A stretch of DNA of 44,702 bases, taken from assembly GCA_022791195.1 (NCBI GenBank), contig JAAVYP010000051.1:1-44702 (forward strand), given 5' to 3'. A model generated the notes under the pieces. That model was not told the DNA's origin. It ran no database searches and saw only the letters and a program-made list of their open reading frames with translations. Below are positions 24,374 through 33,685 of this stretch, one piece after another (positions within the stretch are counted from its first letter, which is position 1; every line of letters begins with the position of its first letter). This DNA is from Clostridiales bacterium. Its GTDB lineage: Bacteria; Bacillota; Clostridia; Oscillospirales; CAG-272. Position numbers and translations under genes: made by a program.

Positions 24374-25122
24374 CAATCCTTCCCCCTTCTTGTTTGCACC
24401 GGAAAACAGAAAGCGCCGAGTCCGGCCGCTGTAACGGCACAAATTATAATCACAAAACCACTGGAAATTTCCTTTAATCCCGGCACAAACCGAAAAATAC
24501 AGCTAAGAACAACAGAAAAAAGCACAACCGTTAAAACAGGGCGGGCATGTTTGGCAGGCGGAATAATAATCGCGAGGAACATACCATAAATAGCAATACC
24601 AAGCGCCGACTGAATCATAGGCGGCAGCAGGCTGCTGGCAGCAGCCCCGATAAAAGTACCAAAGGCCCAACCAAAATAGGGAGCTAAAATCAAGCCGTAC
24701 AAATATCGTTTACCAACCTCACCTTTTTTACTGCTGGCAACAGCAAAAATTTCATCGGTATTGCCAAACGCAATCAGCAGCCTATCAAGAATATTCACAG
24801 AATGATGAAGCTTTTGGGAAAGAGAGAGGGACATCAGCGCATATCTCATATTAATAATAAACTGAGTTAAAGCCATTTCAATACAGGAACCGGAAAGAAG
24901 GAGCGGCAGGCCTGCGAACTGTCCTGCCGAAGTGAGATTGAGCATCGACACCAAAACAGCCACCCAAACAGGAAGGCCTGCGCCAACCGCCATCATGCCA
25001 AAGGTAAAAGAAACCGACAGATAGCCAAGCGCAATTGGCACCCCGTCTTTTAAGCCAACATAAAAACTGTTTTCCGGAAAAGAATGCTCCCCGCTGTCCA
25101 TCAGATTTTTTTCCTGATTCAT
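24373..25122 (-). CDS. azlC: AzlC family branched-chain amino acid exporter
   Basis: A 249-residue membrane protein with about seven or eight helices and the AzlC signature GVPIALGYLSVSFTFGMMA (about 29-47), then NLTSAGQFAGLPLL and FIINMRYALMSLSLSQKL. It is the main subunit of the two-component branched-chain amino acid exporter with AzlD. AAAGGGGG precedes the ATG by 9 bases. No feedback regulator such as AzlB is adjacent. Confidence 0.92.
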   Translation of the reverse strand: MNQEKNLMDSGEHSFPENSFYVGLKDGVPIALGYLSVSFTFGMMAVGAGLPVWVAVLVSMLNLTSAGQFAGLPLLLSGSCIEMALTQFIINMRYALMSLSLSQKLHHSVNILDRLLIAFGNTDEIFAVASSKKGEVGKRYLYGLILAPYFGWAFGTFIGAAASSLLPPMIQSALGIAIYGMFLAIIIPPAKHARPVLTVVLFSVVLSCIFRFVPGLKEISSGFVIIICAVTAAGLGAFCFPVQTRRGKD

Positions 25123-25320
25123 ATTGATAACCCCCTTTCAATTTTTCGCTTAATAGAAACGCATAAACAAAAAAATAAAATTAATGCAACCGCTCACGCA
25201 GCAGAAATAAAACTCGTTTTACCGGTTTACGGCAAAGCGTATCATACTTCGTTTTTTCTGTTTAATTTTTTGCAGTACTTTTCCACCGATTCAGACTTTA
25301 TTCATAGAACGACCAACAAA

Positions 25321-25346
25321 AAGCTGTCTGCGTTTGCAGACAGCTT
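25321..25346 (-). terminator. Terminator of the small conserved gene
   Basis: AAGCTGTCTGC (25321-25331) with GCAGACAGCTT (25336-25346) and a GTTT loop, 3 bases past the stop on the minus strand and followed there by TTTG. Confidence 0.8.
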
Positions 25347-25349
25347 CGT

Positions 25350-25667
25350 TCATTTCGTTTCAGCGTTTAACCGTTCCAAGGCAACAATGCCGATGTCAAG
25401 CGCCTCATACAAACCATTTTTATTCCACTGCTTCGCAATTTTGGCGTGTCCCGGTTTGCCTGGCTCACGTCCTAACACCTGAACCAAAATCATATCCGGC
25501 ACCTCTTCTTTTCCTTTCGGTGTTTCAACCGTCTTCTGGGAAAGAATCATCATAAAAAGAATATATTCGTCCTCCATATCGCCATAGCAGATAAAATTAT
25601 TTTCCCGGACAAGCGGTTTCCCCTTGTATATCAGGTATTTTCCTTTGCCGTTTTCAATTTCGGGCAT
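25350..25667 (-). CDS. Conserved hypothetical protein
   Basis: A 105-residue soluble protein starting MPEIENGKGKYLIYKGKPLV with a beta-rich first half (RENNFICYGDMEDEYILFMMIL) and a Lys-rich end. No signal peptide, membrane helix or catalytic motif is visible. The steady codon use, good ribosome site (GGAGGTGCTGGT before ATG), own promoter and terminator argue that it is a real gene. I do not know its function. It lies beside tmcAL on the same strand. Confidence 0.7.
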   Translation of the reverse strand: MPEIENGKGKYLIYKGKPLVRENNFICYGDMEDEYILFMMILSQKTVETPKGKEEVPDMILVQVLGREPGKPGHAKIAKQWNKNGLYEALDIGIVALERLNAETK

Positions 25668-25697
25668 ACCAGCACCTCCGTTACAATATCTTTTTAT

Positions 25698-25726
25698 ATC
25701 ATACCTTATTTTAGATCATTTTGCAA
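25698..25726 (-). promoter_or_regulatory. Promoter of the small conserved gene
   Basis: Minus-strand TTGCAA (25721-25726), 17-bp spacer, TATGAT (25698-25703), about 30 bases before the start codon. Confidence 0.65.
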
Positions 25727-25759
25727 TACCTATTTTTCAATTGAGGCAAAAATCTGCCT

Positions 25760-26896
25760 CTATTCATCATCAAACAAAAGCACCGGATTTTTTCGCAGAA
25801 TCGCCCCGCTGCTTTTTGCCCCCTCTAAAGACAGCGTATACAGTGCATCCGCCCGGCCATTAAGGGGCGTCTGCGCTTTGGCACCTTTTGTGTAAACGGG
25901 AATGCGCGAACATTTCTTTACTGTACGCAATAACGCTCTGCCGCGCGCATTGGCCGAGAGAAGCAATGTATAGGATGGCCGCATCGCAAAGTCGTTCTTT
26001 GTAATGTCTAACATCGCATAAAGTGAACAGCGCCGAATACGCGCTCTTGTATATTTTTTAGACACACAGCGATCATAAAAATCCGATAAGCTGTTGGCCT
26101 GCTCTGCCTGCTTGACAAGCAGGTGCGCCAAGTCGATATTAAAATCAGCAAGCGATGCCAAAGCCACAGGGTCAGCTGTTCTAAGTCTCCACAAAACAGC
26201 GCTTTGCGCTAATTGCGGCAAAGAACGCTCGGCTTTCTCAAACACAGGAAGTACCGCAGCCGGTACCATTTCGGTTAAGCCCGCCGGTCCCTCTTTTTGA
26301 AAAATCCGCCTTGCTTGGGTAGCTGTTTCTCTTCCCTCTCTCTTACAAGTATAAGGTGTAATGGTACTATTGATACGCTGTAAAGCGCAGAGATATTCAA
26401 CAGCAAGCGTATCGTTAGCCCCTAATGGCGCCGGGCCAAATAACATATCATACACTCGGTTTGCCGTCTTAAGATAAGACTCATCGGCCGGCGCTTCGGC
26501 CAGGGCTTTAGTAAGCGCCGCCTGATAAGAGTCAGACCGTCGATTTTGAGCGATGGCCGATAACCGCTCCACATCACCGCATTCACTGCCAAACGCCAGC
26601 ACATCCACCACGCTTAATGCGTCTAAGAGCTGTACAGCGCCTAAGGCAAATTGCTCTGCCACGCCGCAGCAATACGGCATAGGCAGCTCTAACGTCAAAT
26701 CACTGCCGCCAAGCAGGGCGGCATGAGCCCTGGTATATTTATCGGTTGCGGCAAAAAGACCGCGCTGGGTAAAGTGACCGCTCATTAACGAAAGAATGAC
26801 CGTTTCCTCCCCAAACTGACGGCGAATCTGCGTCAAAAGACGCGCATGACCGTTATGAAACAAATTATATTCACAGATCACCGCGACAACTGTCAT
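25760..26896 (-). CDS. tmcAL: tRNA(Met) cytidine acetate ligase
   Basis: A 378-residue nucleotidyltransferase-fold enzyme (YlbM family). It begins CEYNLFHNGHARLL, with the HNGH nucleotide-binding motif, then LMSGHFTQRG and FGSECGD. TmcAL activates acetate with ATP and acetylates the wobble cytidine of elongator tRNA-Met. Length fits the family. AGGAGG precedes the ATG. It is divergent from ackA, which makes or uses acetyl phosphate and acetate, a possible functional link since TmcAL takes free acetate. Confidence 0.9.
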   Translation of the reverse strand: MTVVAVICEYNLFHNGHARLLTQIRRQFGEETVILSLMSGHFTQRGLFAATDKYTRAHAALLGGSDLTLELPMPYCCGVAEQFALGAVQLLDALSVVDVLAFGSECGDVERLSAIAQNRRSDSYQAALTKALAEAPADESYLKTANRVYDMLFGPAPLGANDTLAVEYLCALQRINSTITPYTCKREGRETATQARRIFQKEGPAGLTEMVPAAVLPVFEKAERSLPQLAQSAVLWRLRTADPVALASLADFNIDLAHLLVKQAEQANSLSDFYDRCVSKKYTRARIRRCSLYAMLDITKNDFAMRPSYTLLLSANARGRALLRTVKKCSRIPVYTKGAKAQTPLNGRADALYTLSLEGAKSSGAILRKNPVLLFDDE

Positions 26897-26937
26897 ATCC
26901 GCCTCCTAATAAAATGCCGTAAATTATGGTTTTGTCC

Positions 26938-26966
26938 TTGAAAATATTGGTTTTTTCATGTATAAT
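26938..26966 (+). promoter_or_regulatory. Promoter of ackA
   Basis: TTGAAA (26938-26943), 17-bp spacer, TATAAT (26961-26966). The leader is about 140 bases. Confidence 0.8.
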
Positions 26967-27063
26967 AAAAAGAGGTACAGTCACAAAACAACATGATTGT
27001 ATTCCATACGGCCTATGGGCCGGACAGATTATTTTAGCATGTTCAGCAACCATTGTCAATGAA

Positions 27064-27089
27064 ATAAGCAGCCATGACTTGCTGCTTAT
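27064..27089 (+). promoter_or_regulatory. Hairpin in the ackA leader
   Basis: ATAAGCAGC (27064-27072) and GCTGCTTAT (27081-27089) form a 9-bp stem 26 bases before the ATG, with no T-run, so it may affect mRNA stability or translation. Confidence 0.45.
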
Positions 27090-27115
27090 ATTGAATACAG
27101 AAAGGACAAACAAAA

Positions 27116-28327
27116 ATGAAAGTACTCGTTGTAAACGCCGGGAGCTCTTCCTTAAAATATCAGCTTTTCGACATGAATCAAAACACCGTCTTAGCCAAAG
27201 GCATTTGCGAAAGAATTGGCCTTGACGAAAGCCTCATTAAACACAAAAATGCAGATGGCTCTTCCATTGAATCCAATGTCAGCATGAAGAACCATGCTGA
27301 GGCTATGAAAGAAGTTGTCAACGCCCTGACCGACCCTTCCATGGGCTGCCTTTCGGATATGAGCGAAATCGAAGCAGTAGGCCATCGGGTTGTGCATGGC
27401 GGTCCTTACTTTTTTGAAAGCTGCCTTGTCACCGATGAGGTAATGGACAAGCTGAAAAAATGCGTAGAATTTGCCCCGCTTCATACACCGGCCCATATTA
27501 TGGGTATTGAAGCCTGCCTGGCAACGATGCCGAATGTGCCGCAGGTATTGGTATTTGACACCGCTTTTCATCAGACTATGCCGAATTATGCCTATACTTA
27601 TGGCATCTCCAAACAAATTGCGGACAAATATCACATTCGTAAATACGGCGCCCATGGCACATCACACCGGTTTGTCTCCATGAAAGCCATCGAACTGCTG
27701 GGCGGCGAAGCAGCCGGCACTCGTATTGTCACCTGCCATATTGGCAACGGCTCGTCGATATCAGCAGTCAAAGACGGCAAGGTCATCGACACTTCGATGG
27801 GCTTTACCCCCCTCGATGGTCTGTTAATGGGCACACGCTGCGGCTCAATTGACCCGGCAATCGTTACTTTCATTATGGACAAAGAGGGGCTTACTCCTGA
27901 CCAAATGAACGATTATATGAACAAGCAGTGCGGTATCGCAGGCGTTTCTGAGATATCCTCTGACAGCCGGGATATTGAGGCAGCTATTGAAGACGGCAAC
28001 CACCAGGCACTGCTGACCGCCGAGATATTAGCTTATCAGGTAAAGAAAACCATTGGTTCCTATGCTGCTGCGATGAATGGACTGGACGCCATTGTCTTTA
28101 CGGCCGGCCTTGGCGAGAATAACCCGCAGCTGCGCGAACGTGTACTCACTGACATGGACTGCTTCGGCATTCAGTTCGACAAAGCACTCAATCTCACGAT
28201 TCTTCGCCAGCCGAATATTGTAGAGCTTTCTACGACAGAATCTAAGGTAAAAGTATATGTAATTCCTACGGATGAGGAATTTATGATTGCTTCTGATACA
28301 AAACAAATTGTAACGAAAGCAAAATAA
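27116..28327 (+). CDS. ackA: Acetate kinase
   Basis: A 403-residue cytosolic kinase that interconverts acetyl phosphate plus ADP with acetate plus ATP. Family motifs are VLVVNAGSSSLKYQLF, VGHRVVHGG, FDTAFHQTMP (catalytic Asp), RKYGAHGTSHRFV, HIGNGSS and FTAGLGENNP. Length is typical. AGAAAGGA precedes the start by 9 bases. The pta gene usually paired with it is not in the window. The DAHP synthase gene starts 45 bases downstream with no terminator between, so they may be cotranscribed. Confidence 0.96.
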   Translation: MKVLVVNAGSSSLKYQLFDMNQNTVLAKGICERIGLDESLIKHKNADGSSIESNVSMKNHAEAMKEVVNALTDPSMGCLSDMSEIEAVGHRVVHGGPYFFESCLVTDEVMDKLKKCVEFAPLHTPAHIMGIEACLATMPNVPQVLVFDTAFHQTMPNYAYTYGISKQIADKYHIRKYGAHGTSHRFVSMKAIELLGGEAAGTRIVTCHIGNGSSISAVKDGKVIDTSMGFTPLDGLLMGTRCGSIDPAIVTFIMDKEGLTPDQMNDYMNKQCGIAGVSEISSDSRDIEAAIEDGNHQALLTAEILAYQVKKTIGSYAAAMNGLDAIVFTAGLGENNPQLRERVLTDMDCFGIQFDKALNLTILRQPNIVELSTTESKVKVYVIPTDEEFMIASDTKQIVTKAK

Positions 28328-28372
28328 ACTGTGCGCGGCCGATCACTCCCGCGCGAAAAAGGAGAAAAATCG

Positions 28373-29401
28373 ATGTCTATGGAATTTTTAAGAAAACTGC
28401 CGATTCCAAAGGAAACAAAAGAAAAATATCCTCTTAGCGAAAAGGCAATTGCCGCAAAGAAAAAAAGAGATGACGAAATTAAAGAAATCATTGAAGGCAA
28501 ATCAAATAAGTTGCTTTTAGTCATCGGTCCCTGCTCTGCCGATTCGGAAGAGCCGGTTATGGACTATATTTACCGGCTGAAAAAGGTGCAGGAGGAGGTT
28601 GCCGATAAGTTAGTGCTCATCCCCCGTATCTACACAAACAAACCCCGCACAACCGGAGACGGCTATAAGGGCATGGTTCACCAGCCCGACCCAGAGGGAA
28701 AGCCAGATGTATATAAAGGCATTCTCTCCATTCGGGAGCTGCACACCAGATGTCTGACCGAAACCGGGCTTTCCAGCGCGGATGAGATGCTTTATCCTGC
28801 CAACCATCGTTACCTTTCCGACCTTTTATCTTATGTTGCGATCGGTGCAAGATCGGTTGAAAACCAAGAGCATCGCTTAGTTTCCAGCGGCATTGACGTG
28901 CCGGTAGGTATGAAAAATCCGACCAGCGGTGACCTTTCGGTCATGCTCAACGCGATCAAAGCAGCCCAGCATCCCCATTCTTTCGTTTACAGAGGATGGG
29001 AGGTCAACACCACCGGCAATACGCATGCCCATGCCATTCTGCGCGGCTACGTCAACAAACATGGCGAATCGCTGCCCAACTATCACTATGAAGATTTAGC
29101 CTTTCTGCACGAGCAATATTGCAAAGCCGGCCTTGAAAACATCAGTTTGGTCGTTGACGCCAACCACGCCAATTCGGGCAAAAAACCGCTTGAGCAGATA
29201 CGAATCTGCAAAGAGGTTCTTCATTCGGCAAGACACAACAAAGACATTCAAGGCATGTTAGCCGGTTTCATGATTGAAAGCTATATTGAGGACGGCTGCC
29301 AGAAAATCGGCGAAGGTGTTTACGGCAAATCGATCACGGATCCTTGCTTAGGCTGGGAAAAATCACAGAAATTGATTTATGAAATTGCTGATCTGATTTA
29401 A
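28373..29401 (+). CDS. aroF: 3-deoxy-7-phosphoheptulonate synthase (class I)
   Basis: A 342-residue enzyme that condenses phosphoenolpyruvate and erythrose 4-phosphate in the first step of the shikimate pathway. Motifs: LLVIGPCSADS, RIYTNKPRTTGDGYKG, GARSVENQEHR, NPTSGDLSVMLNAI, VDANHANSGK and GFMIESYIEDG. It matches the AroF/AroG/AroH (type Ia) size. The ATG at 28373 has AAGGAG 7 bases before it, so the upstream start at 28331 is rejected. Which feedback amino acid it senses cannot be told. The glycosyltransferase starts 5 bases after its stop. Confidence 0.93.
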   Translation: MSMEFLRKLPIPKETKEKYPLSEKAIAAKKKRDDEIKEIIEGKSNKLLLVIGPCSADSEEPVMDYIYRLKKVQEEVADKLVLIPRIYTNKPRTTGDGYKGMVHQPDPEGKPDVYKGILSIRELHTRCLTETGLSSADEMLYPANHRYLSDLLSYVAIGARSVENQEHRLVSSGIDVPVGMKNPTSGDLSVMLNAIKAAQHPHSFVYRGWEVNTTGNTHAHAILRGYVNKHGESLPNYHYEDLAFLHEQYCKAGLENISLVVDANHANSGKKPLEQIRICKEVLHSARHNKDIQGMLAGFMIESYIEDGCQKIGEGVYGKSITDPCLGWEKSQKLIYEIADLI

Positions 29402-29406
29402 AATCA

Positions 29407-30519
29407 ATGAAAGTATTGATTTTATCCTGTTCGACCGGCGGCGGTCATAATGCAGCGGGGATTGCGCTAAAAGAGCAATTTGAGAAACAGGGAATCTTTT
29501 GCGAGCTGCGCGACATGCATTCTCTGATTGAAAAAAAGCGTACCAAGCAGGCAGCGGCCTTGTACAGCTTTGTTGCCGTGAACATGAGCACCTTGTTCGG
29601 CGCGGTATATAAGCTGGCCGGCTGGATCAGCCATCCGAGCGGCCGTTCGCCTGTATATCTGTTTAATCTCAAATATGCAAAGCCCATTCGCGAATATATG
29701 AAGGCCGGCGGATTTGACACAGTTATCTGCACACATCTTTTCCCTGCCGAGGCATTAACACGTATACGCCGCACCTGTGATGACTCTTTTACCTTCTACT
29801 TTGTAGCCACCGATTACACCTGCTCTCCTTTCAACGAAGAGACAAAGCCGGATTATTATTTCATTCCGCACAAGGATATTGCAGACGAATATCGCGGGAT
29901 TTCGCCCGATCGGCGCATAGCGCTCGGCATACCCTGCCAAGAAAAATTCGCCTCTCATCCCTCAGCTCATGAAAAAGAACAGGCAAAAGGGCTTTTAGGC
30001 CTTTCCCTGCACAAAAAACAAGCGCTCATTATGTGCGGCAGCATGGGGTTCGGGCGAATCGAGATGGTTCTCCATCACATCATGAATCAGATGGGCGATG
30101 CGTTTGAATATACCGTATTAGTAGGACACAATGAAAAGCTCAAAGCTCGTTTGGATCGCCTTTTCGGCAACCAGGTGCATACAGTGCCCTTTACAGAGCA
30201 GGCTGATTTATATATGCGCGCAGCTGATATTGTGTTTACCAAGCCTGGCGGTCTTTCTTCAACCGAAGCGGCCGCTTTGGGAATCCCGCTGGTGCATACC
30301 AAGCCAATTCCCGGCTGCGAAACAAAAAATGCTCGTTTCTTTTCAGAAAGAGGCATGTCTGTCCTTTACAAAAACAGTAAAGACATACAGCGTGTATTAG
30401 ACTTGATCGCGGACAGCAGCCACCGTCAGACAATGATAAACAAACAAAGGCAATATATCAATCCTCATGCATCCAAGGATATTTGTACCTTTGTTCAAAC
30501 CCATAGCAAGCGTGCATAA
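29407..30519 (+). CDS. MGDG synthase-type glycosyltransferase
   Basis: A 370-residue GT28-type enzyme: LILSCSTGGGHNAAGIAL at the N-terminus is the acceptor-side glycine loop of the MGDG-synthase family, FVATDYTCSPF and LIMCGSMGFGRIE follow, and TKPGGLSSTEAAALGIPLV is the UDP-sugar-binding element. It belongs with UgtP/MurG-like enzymes, suggesting diacylglycerol glucosylation for membrane glycolipid or the LTA anchor. It has no clear ribosome site of its own and lies 5 bases after the DAHP synthase stop, so it is probably translated by coupling. A strong terminator follows. Confidence 0.85.
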   Translation: MKVLILSCSTGGGHNAAGIALKEQFEKQGIFCELRDMHSLIEKKRTKQAAALYSFVAVNMSTLFGAVYKLAGWISHPSGRSPVYLFNLKYAKPIREYMKAGGFDTVICTHLFPAEALTRIRRTCDDSFTFYFVATDYTCSPFNEETKPDYYFIPHKDIADEYRGISPDRRIALGIPCQEKFASHPSAHEKEQAKGLLGLSLHKKQALIMCGSMGFGRIEMVLHHIMNQMGDAFEYTVLVGHNEKLKARLDRLFGNQVHTVPFTEQADLYMRAADIVFTKPGGLSSTEAAALGIPLVHTKPIPGCETKNARFFSERGMSVLYKNSKDIQRVLDLIADSSHRQTMINKQRQYINPHASKDICTFVQTHSKRA

Positions 30520-30537
30520 TTCACAAAAATTCACGAT

Positions 30538-30578
30538 AAAAAATCCCTTGTAGCCTTAACGGCTGCAAGGGATTTTTT
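30538..30578. terminator. Bidirectional terminator after the glycosyltransferase gene
   Basis: An 18-bp stem (30538-30555 with 30561-30578, one G-U pair), loop TTAAC, with A-run and T-run. It can also serve the ynbB-murD unit on the other strand. Confidence 0.9.
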
Positions 30579-30699
30579 GTCATCAGCCAACGCGCACCCA
30601 TTCGGATCATCCATCGGCCACTAACAAAATTCATTCGCCAGTTCACATAACATGATTTTTTCTCGCTGAACAAACAAGTCATCGAACAGTCGGCTTTAT

Positions 30700-31947
30700 T
30701 TATTTTCCGTTTAGTACCGCATCGGCCGCGCTCATAATGCCAATTTTGCCGCTTTCGTAGGTGAGTCCCCCTTGGAAATAAGCTGTAAAAGGCGCTCTTA
30801 ACGGCCCGTCAGCCGAAAGTTCAATGGAAGCGCCTTGTGTAAAGGTACCCGCCGCCATGATAACCGGGTCCTGATAGCCCGGCATAGCCCACGGTTCCGG
30901 CGTCACAAACGAATCCACCGGCGAACCGTGCTGAATGCCCTGACAAAAAGCACATAATTTCTCAGCGCTGCCTAATTTTACTGACTGAATAATATCATAT
31001 CGTCTGTCAAAAGGCCCTGGCTCCACTTCATAACCCAGCTGCTCAAAAACATAAGCCGCCAGCGCCGCTGTCTTCAACGCCTGTGCAACCGTATGCGGTG
31101 CGAAGAAAAAGCCTTGAAAAAGCTCACGATTGTGCCCAAGCGTGGCACCGGCTTCAGCCCCAATGCCCACGCTGGTCAAACGATAAGAGCAAAGCTCAAC
31201 CGCCTTTTCACTGCCGGCTAAATAGCCGCCGCTTTGCGCCAGGCCGCCGCCCGGATTTTTAATCAGTGAACCGATAATTAAATCAGCGCCAACCGCCGTT
31301 GGTTCAATGCATTCGGTAAACTCACCATAGCAGTTATCAACCACTACATAAGCATCACAGCGCTCTTTTACATAGGCCACCATACGGCCAATCTCTTCAA
31401 CTGAAAGAGTCCGCCGGTTCAAGTAACCCTTGGAACGCTGGATAAACACCACCTTCACATTGGTGTTTTCAGCCAGCGCTTGATCGATACGCTCTAACGC
31501 TAATCGATCAGACTCAATGACATCAATTTCTCGATAAGTAATGCCAAAATCGCGAAGCGAGCCATTACCCGGCGTGCCGGCGATGCCGATCACCTCTTCT
31601 AATGTATCATAGGGCTTGCCTGTAATCGACAGCATGGTATCCCCTGTCCGCAAAAGGCCAAAAAGTCCAATTGTCAGCGCCTGTGTACCGCTGACAATAC
31701 TATGCCGCACAAAGGCTGCCGGTGCGCCGAACACTTCAGCATACACAGCATCCAGTGTCTCCCTGCCCTTATCGTCATAACCATAGCCGGTTGTCGGCAT
31801 AAAGCAAGCATCACCTACCCGGTTATTCTGAAAAGCCGCCATTACTTTTTGGGTATTCAGAAATGCCATTTCGTCAAAACGGGCAAATGCATCTCTTAAT
31901 TTTTCTTCTGCTTCTTTAATTAAATCCTTTGTTTTTTGTGAATTCAT
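30700..31947 (-). CDS. ynbB: Methionine gamma-lyase family protein (YnbB)
   Basis: A 415-residue PLP-dependent enzyme of the YnbB/aluminium resistance group in the Cys/Met metabolism superfamily. Features are MPTTGYGYDDKGRETLDAVYA, SGTQALTIGLFGLLRTGD, VVDNCYGEFTE and LIGSLIKNPGGG with the PLP lysine. The substrate is not established. AAAGGA precedes the ATG. It overlaps murD by 4 bases (ATGA), so the two are coupled, with murD upstream. Confidence 0.9.
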   Translation of the reverse strand: MNSQKTKDLIKEAEEKLRDAFARFDEMAFLNTQKVMAAFQNNRVGDACFMPTTGYGYDDKGRETLDAVYAEVFGAPAAFVRHSIVSGTQALTIGLFGLLRTGDTMLSITGKPYDTLEEVIGIAGTPGNGSLRDFGITYREIDVIESDRLALERIDQALAENTNVKVVFIQRSKGYLNRRTLSVEEIGRMVAYVKERCDAYVVVDNCYGEFTECIEPTAVGADLIIGSLIKNPGGGLAQSGGYLAGSEKAVELCSYRLTSVGIGAEAGATLGHNRELFQGFFFAPHTVAQALKTAALAAYVFEQLGYEVEPGPFDRRYDIIQSVKLGSAEKLCAFCQGIQHGSPVDSFVTPEPWAMPGYQDPVIMAAGTFTQGASIELSADGPLRAPFTAYFQGGLTYESGKIGIMSAADAVLNGK

Positions 31948-33308
31948 GATAGTTCCTTTACAAGCTCCTTAAATCGATTTCCTCTTTCCATAAAATTGGC
32001 AAACGCATCAAAACTGGCACAGGCCGGCGAAAGCAACACGATATCTCCCTCTCCCGCCAGATCAGACGCGGTATAGACCGCATGAGCCAAATCAGACGCA
32101 TGATAAATAGGTACGCCCGTATCTTTTAATGCATTCTCAATTTTCCCGGCTGTTTTTCCGGTTAACACTGCGGCTTTTACGCATTCCTTTACCGGATCGG
32201 CCAGCGGCTCAAACGGAATGTTTTTATCATAGCCGCCCAAAATGACAATCACTTTTTGCTTAAACGAGTGCAGCGCTGCCGCTGTACGGGTCGGACTGGA
32301 GTCAATGCTGCTGTTATAATAAGATACGCCTTTGTGTTCACGCACAAACTCAATACGGTGCTCTACACCCGGAAAGGTTTTCGCCACCTCACAAATCGTC
32401 TCTTTATCCACCAAACCCTGCACCGCGCCGATCGCGGCCATATAATTCTCTACATTGTGCCGTCCGGGGATCAAGATGGTTTTTGTATCCATTACCTTTT
32501 CCTGGTCCAGGTAAATCGCGCCGGCCTTTTCATAGACCGCGTGCGCCCCCTGCGGTATTCCTTTCGAGGAGAAAAAGGTCACTGGCGCTGACGCTTCGGC
32601 CGCCATAGCACGGGTACACTCGTTCTCATAATTGAGTACCAGCCGGTTTTCGGCGGTCTGATAGCGAAACAGATTTTTCTTCGCGTCTATATATTCATCC
32701 ATACCGGTGTGCCAGTCTAAATGGTTTGGACTCACATTGGTAATCACCGCCACGTCGGGCGAACGCTTCATAGTGTGCAACTGAAAACTGGAAAGCTCCA
32801 CCACCGCAAAATCTTTTTCCGTCATTTCATGAACGAACGGCAAAAGGGGCTGCCCAATATTGCCGCCTACATAAGCGCGGCCGTATTTACGTTTTAACAT
32901 CTCATAAATTAACGTGGTCGTGGTGGTTTTGCCGTCACTGCCGGTTACGCCCAAGATGGTGGCCGGACAAAGTGCAAAAAAAAGCTCCATCTCGCTGGTT
33001 AACACCGCTCCTTTTTCCACAGCCTGAACCAATTCAGGCCGGTCAAAGCGAATACCGGGTGCTTTGAGAATCAAATCTGCATCGAGATTTTCTAAATAAT
33101 GTTCACCAAAAAGAACCTGCACGCCTTTATGCTCTAATGCACTGGCTAATTCCGCCTTTTCTTCTCTTTTTTTCACATCCCGGGCGCACACCTTGGCGCC
33201 CATGTCAAGAAGCAGATCCACCACTGGCGTATTGGAAACGCCCATGCCGATTACATCGACCTTTTTTCCCTTGACATACTCTTTAAAAGCGAGATAACGT
33301 TGATTCAT
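31944..33308 (-). CDS. murD: UDP-N-acetylmuramoyl-L-alanine--D-glutamate ligase
   Basis: A 454-residue cytosolic Mur ligase that adds D-glutamate to UDP-MurNAc-L-Ala in peptidoglycan precursor synthesis. It has GMGVSNTPVVDLLL near the start, the ATP loop GVTGSDGKTTTT, VVELSSFQL, NVSPNHLDWH and HRIEFVREHKGVSYYNSSIDSSPT. Length is typical. GAGGATAGG precedes the ATG. It is not in a dcw cluster here but paired with ynbB. Confidence 0.95.
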   Translation of the reverse strand: MNQRYLAFKEYVKGKKVDVIGMGVSNTPVVDLLLDMGAKVCARDVKKREEKAELASALEHKGVQVLFGEHYLENLDADLILKAPGIRFDRPELVQAVEKGAVLTSEMELFFALCPATILGVTGSDGKTTTTTLIYEMLKRKYGRAYVGGNIGQPLLPFVHEMTEKDFAVVELSSFQLHTMKRSPDVAVITNVSPNHLDWHTGMDEYIDAKKNLFRYQTAENRLVLNYENECTRAMAAEASAPVTFFSSKGIPQGAHAVYEKAGAIYLDQEKVMDTKTILIPGRHNVENYMAAIGAVQGLVDKETICEVAKTFPGVEHRIEFVREHKGVSYYNSSIDSSPTRTAAALHSFKQKVIVILGGYDKNIPFEPLADPVKECVKAAVLTGKTAGKIENALKDTGVPIYHASDLAHAVYTASDLAGEGDIVLLSPACASFDAFANFMERGNRFKELVKELS

Positions 33309-33627
33309 CCTATCCTCATTTCAAAAATAATTGTTTTGTTTTATCATACTTACAGCAGATTTTGATTTTTCTAAAGAAAATATCAGCTGCGGCAGAAACT
33401 GTCTTTCCGGTTGACCTTCCATAAAGTATGTATAAAAGCAATTTAATTTTACTACACTCTGCCCTGTTATTCAAGAGGAGCAGGCAAAATTTTCTTCGTC
33501 AAATCTCCTGTGTTTTCTTCCTTGCATTATCAATTCATAAAAACAGATGTATTCTGACTAAATCAAGCTGCTGTCTTTTTTACCACAACAAATTCAATTA
33601 TTTTTTTGAAAAAGAGAAAGAATGATA

Positions 33628-33656
33628 TTGACAAAAGAAGACGAATTTGCTATAAT
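33628..33656 (+). promoter_or_regulatory. Promoter of tRNA-Gln
   Basis: TTGACA (33628-33633), 17-bp spacer, TATAAT (33651-33656); the start falls about 25 bases before the tRNA. The preceding 33309-33627 holds no gene that I can support. Confidence 0.85.
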
Positions 33657-33685
33657 AAGCACCGTGTTCAGATATTATTAAATAA

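Noticed and set aside
33428-33625. 65-codon plus-strand frame upstream of tRNA-Gln
   Set aside because: No ribosome site, low-complexity and Cys/Phe-rich composition, and no family; the region is otherwise gene-free.
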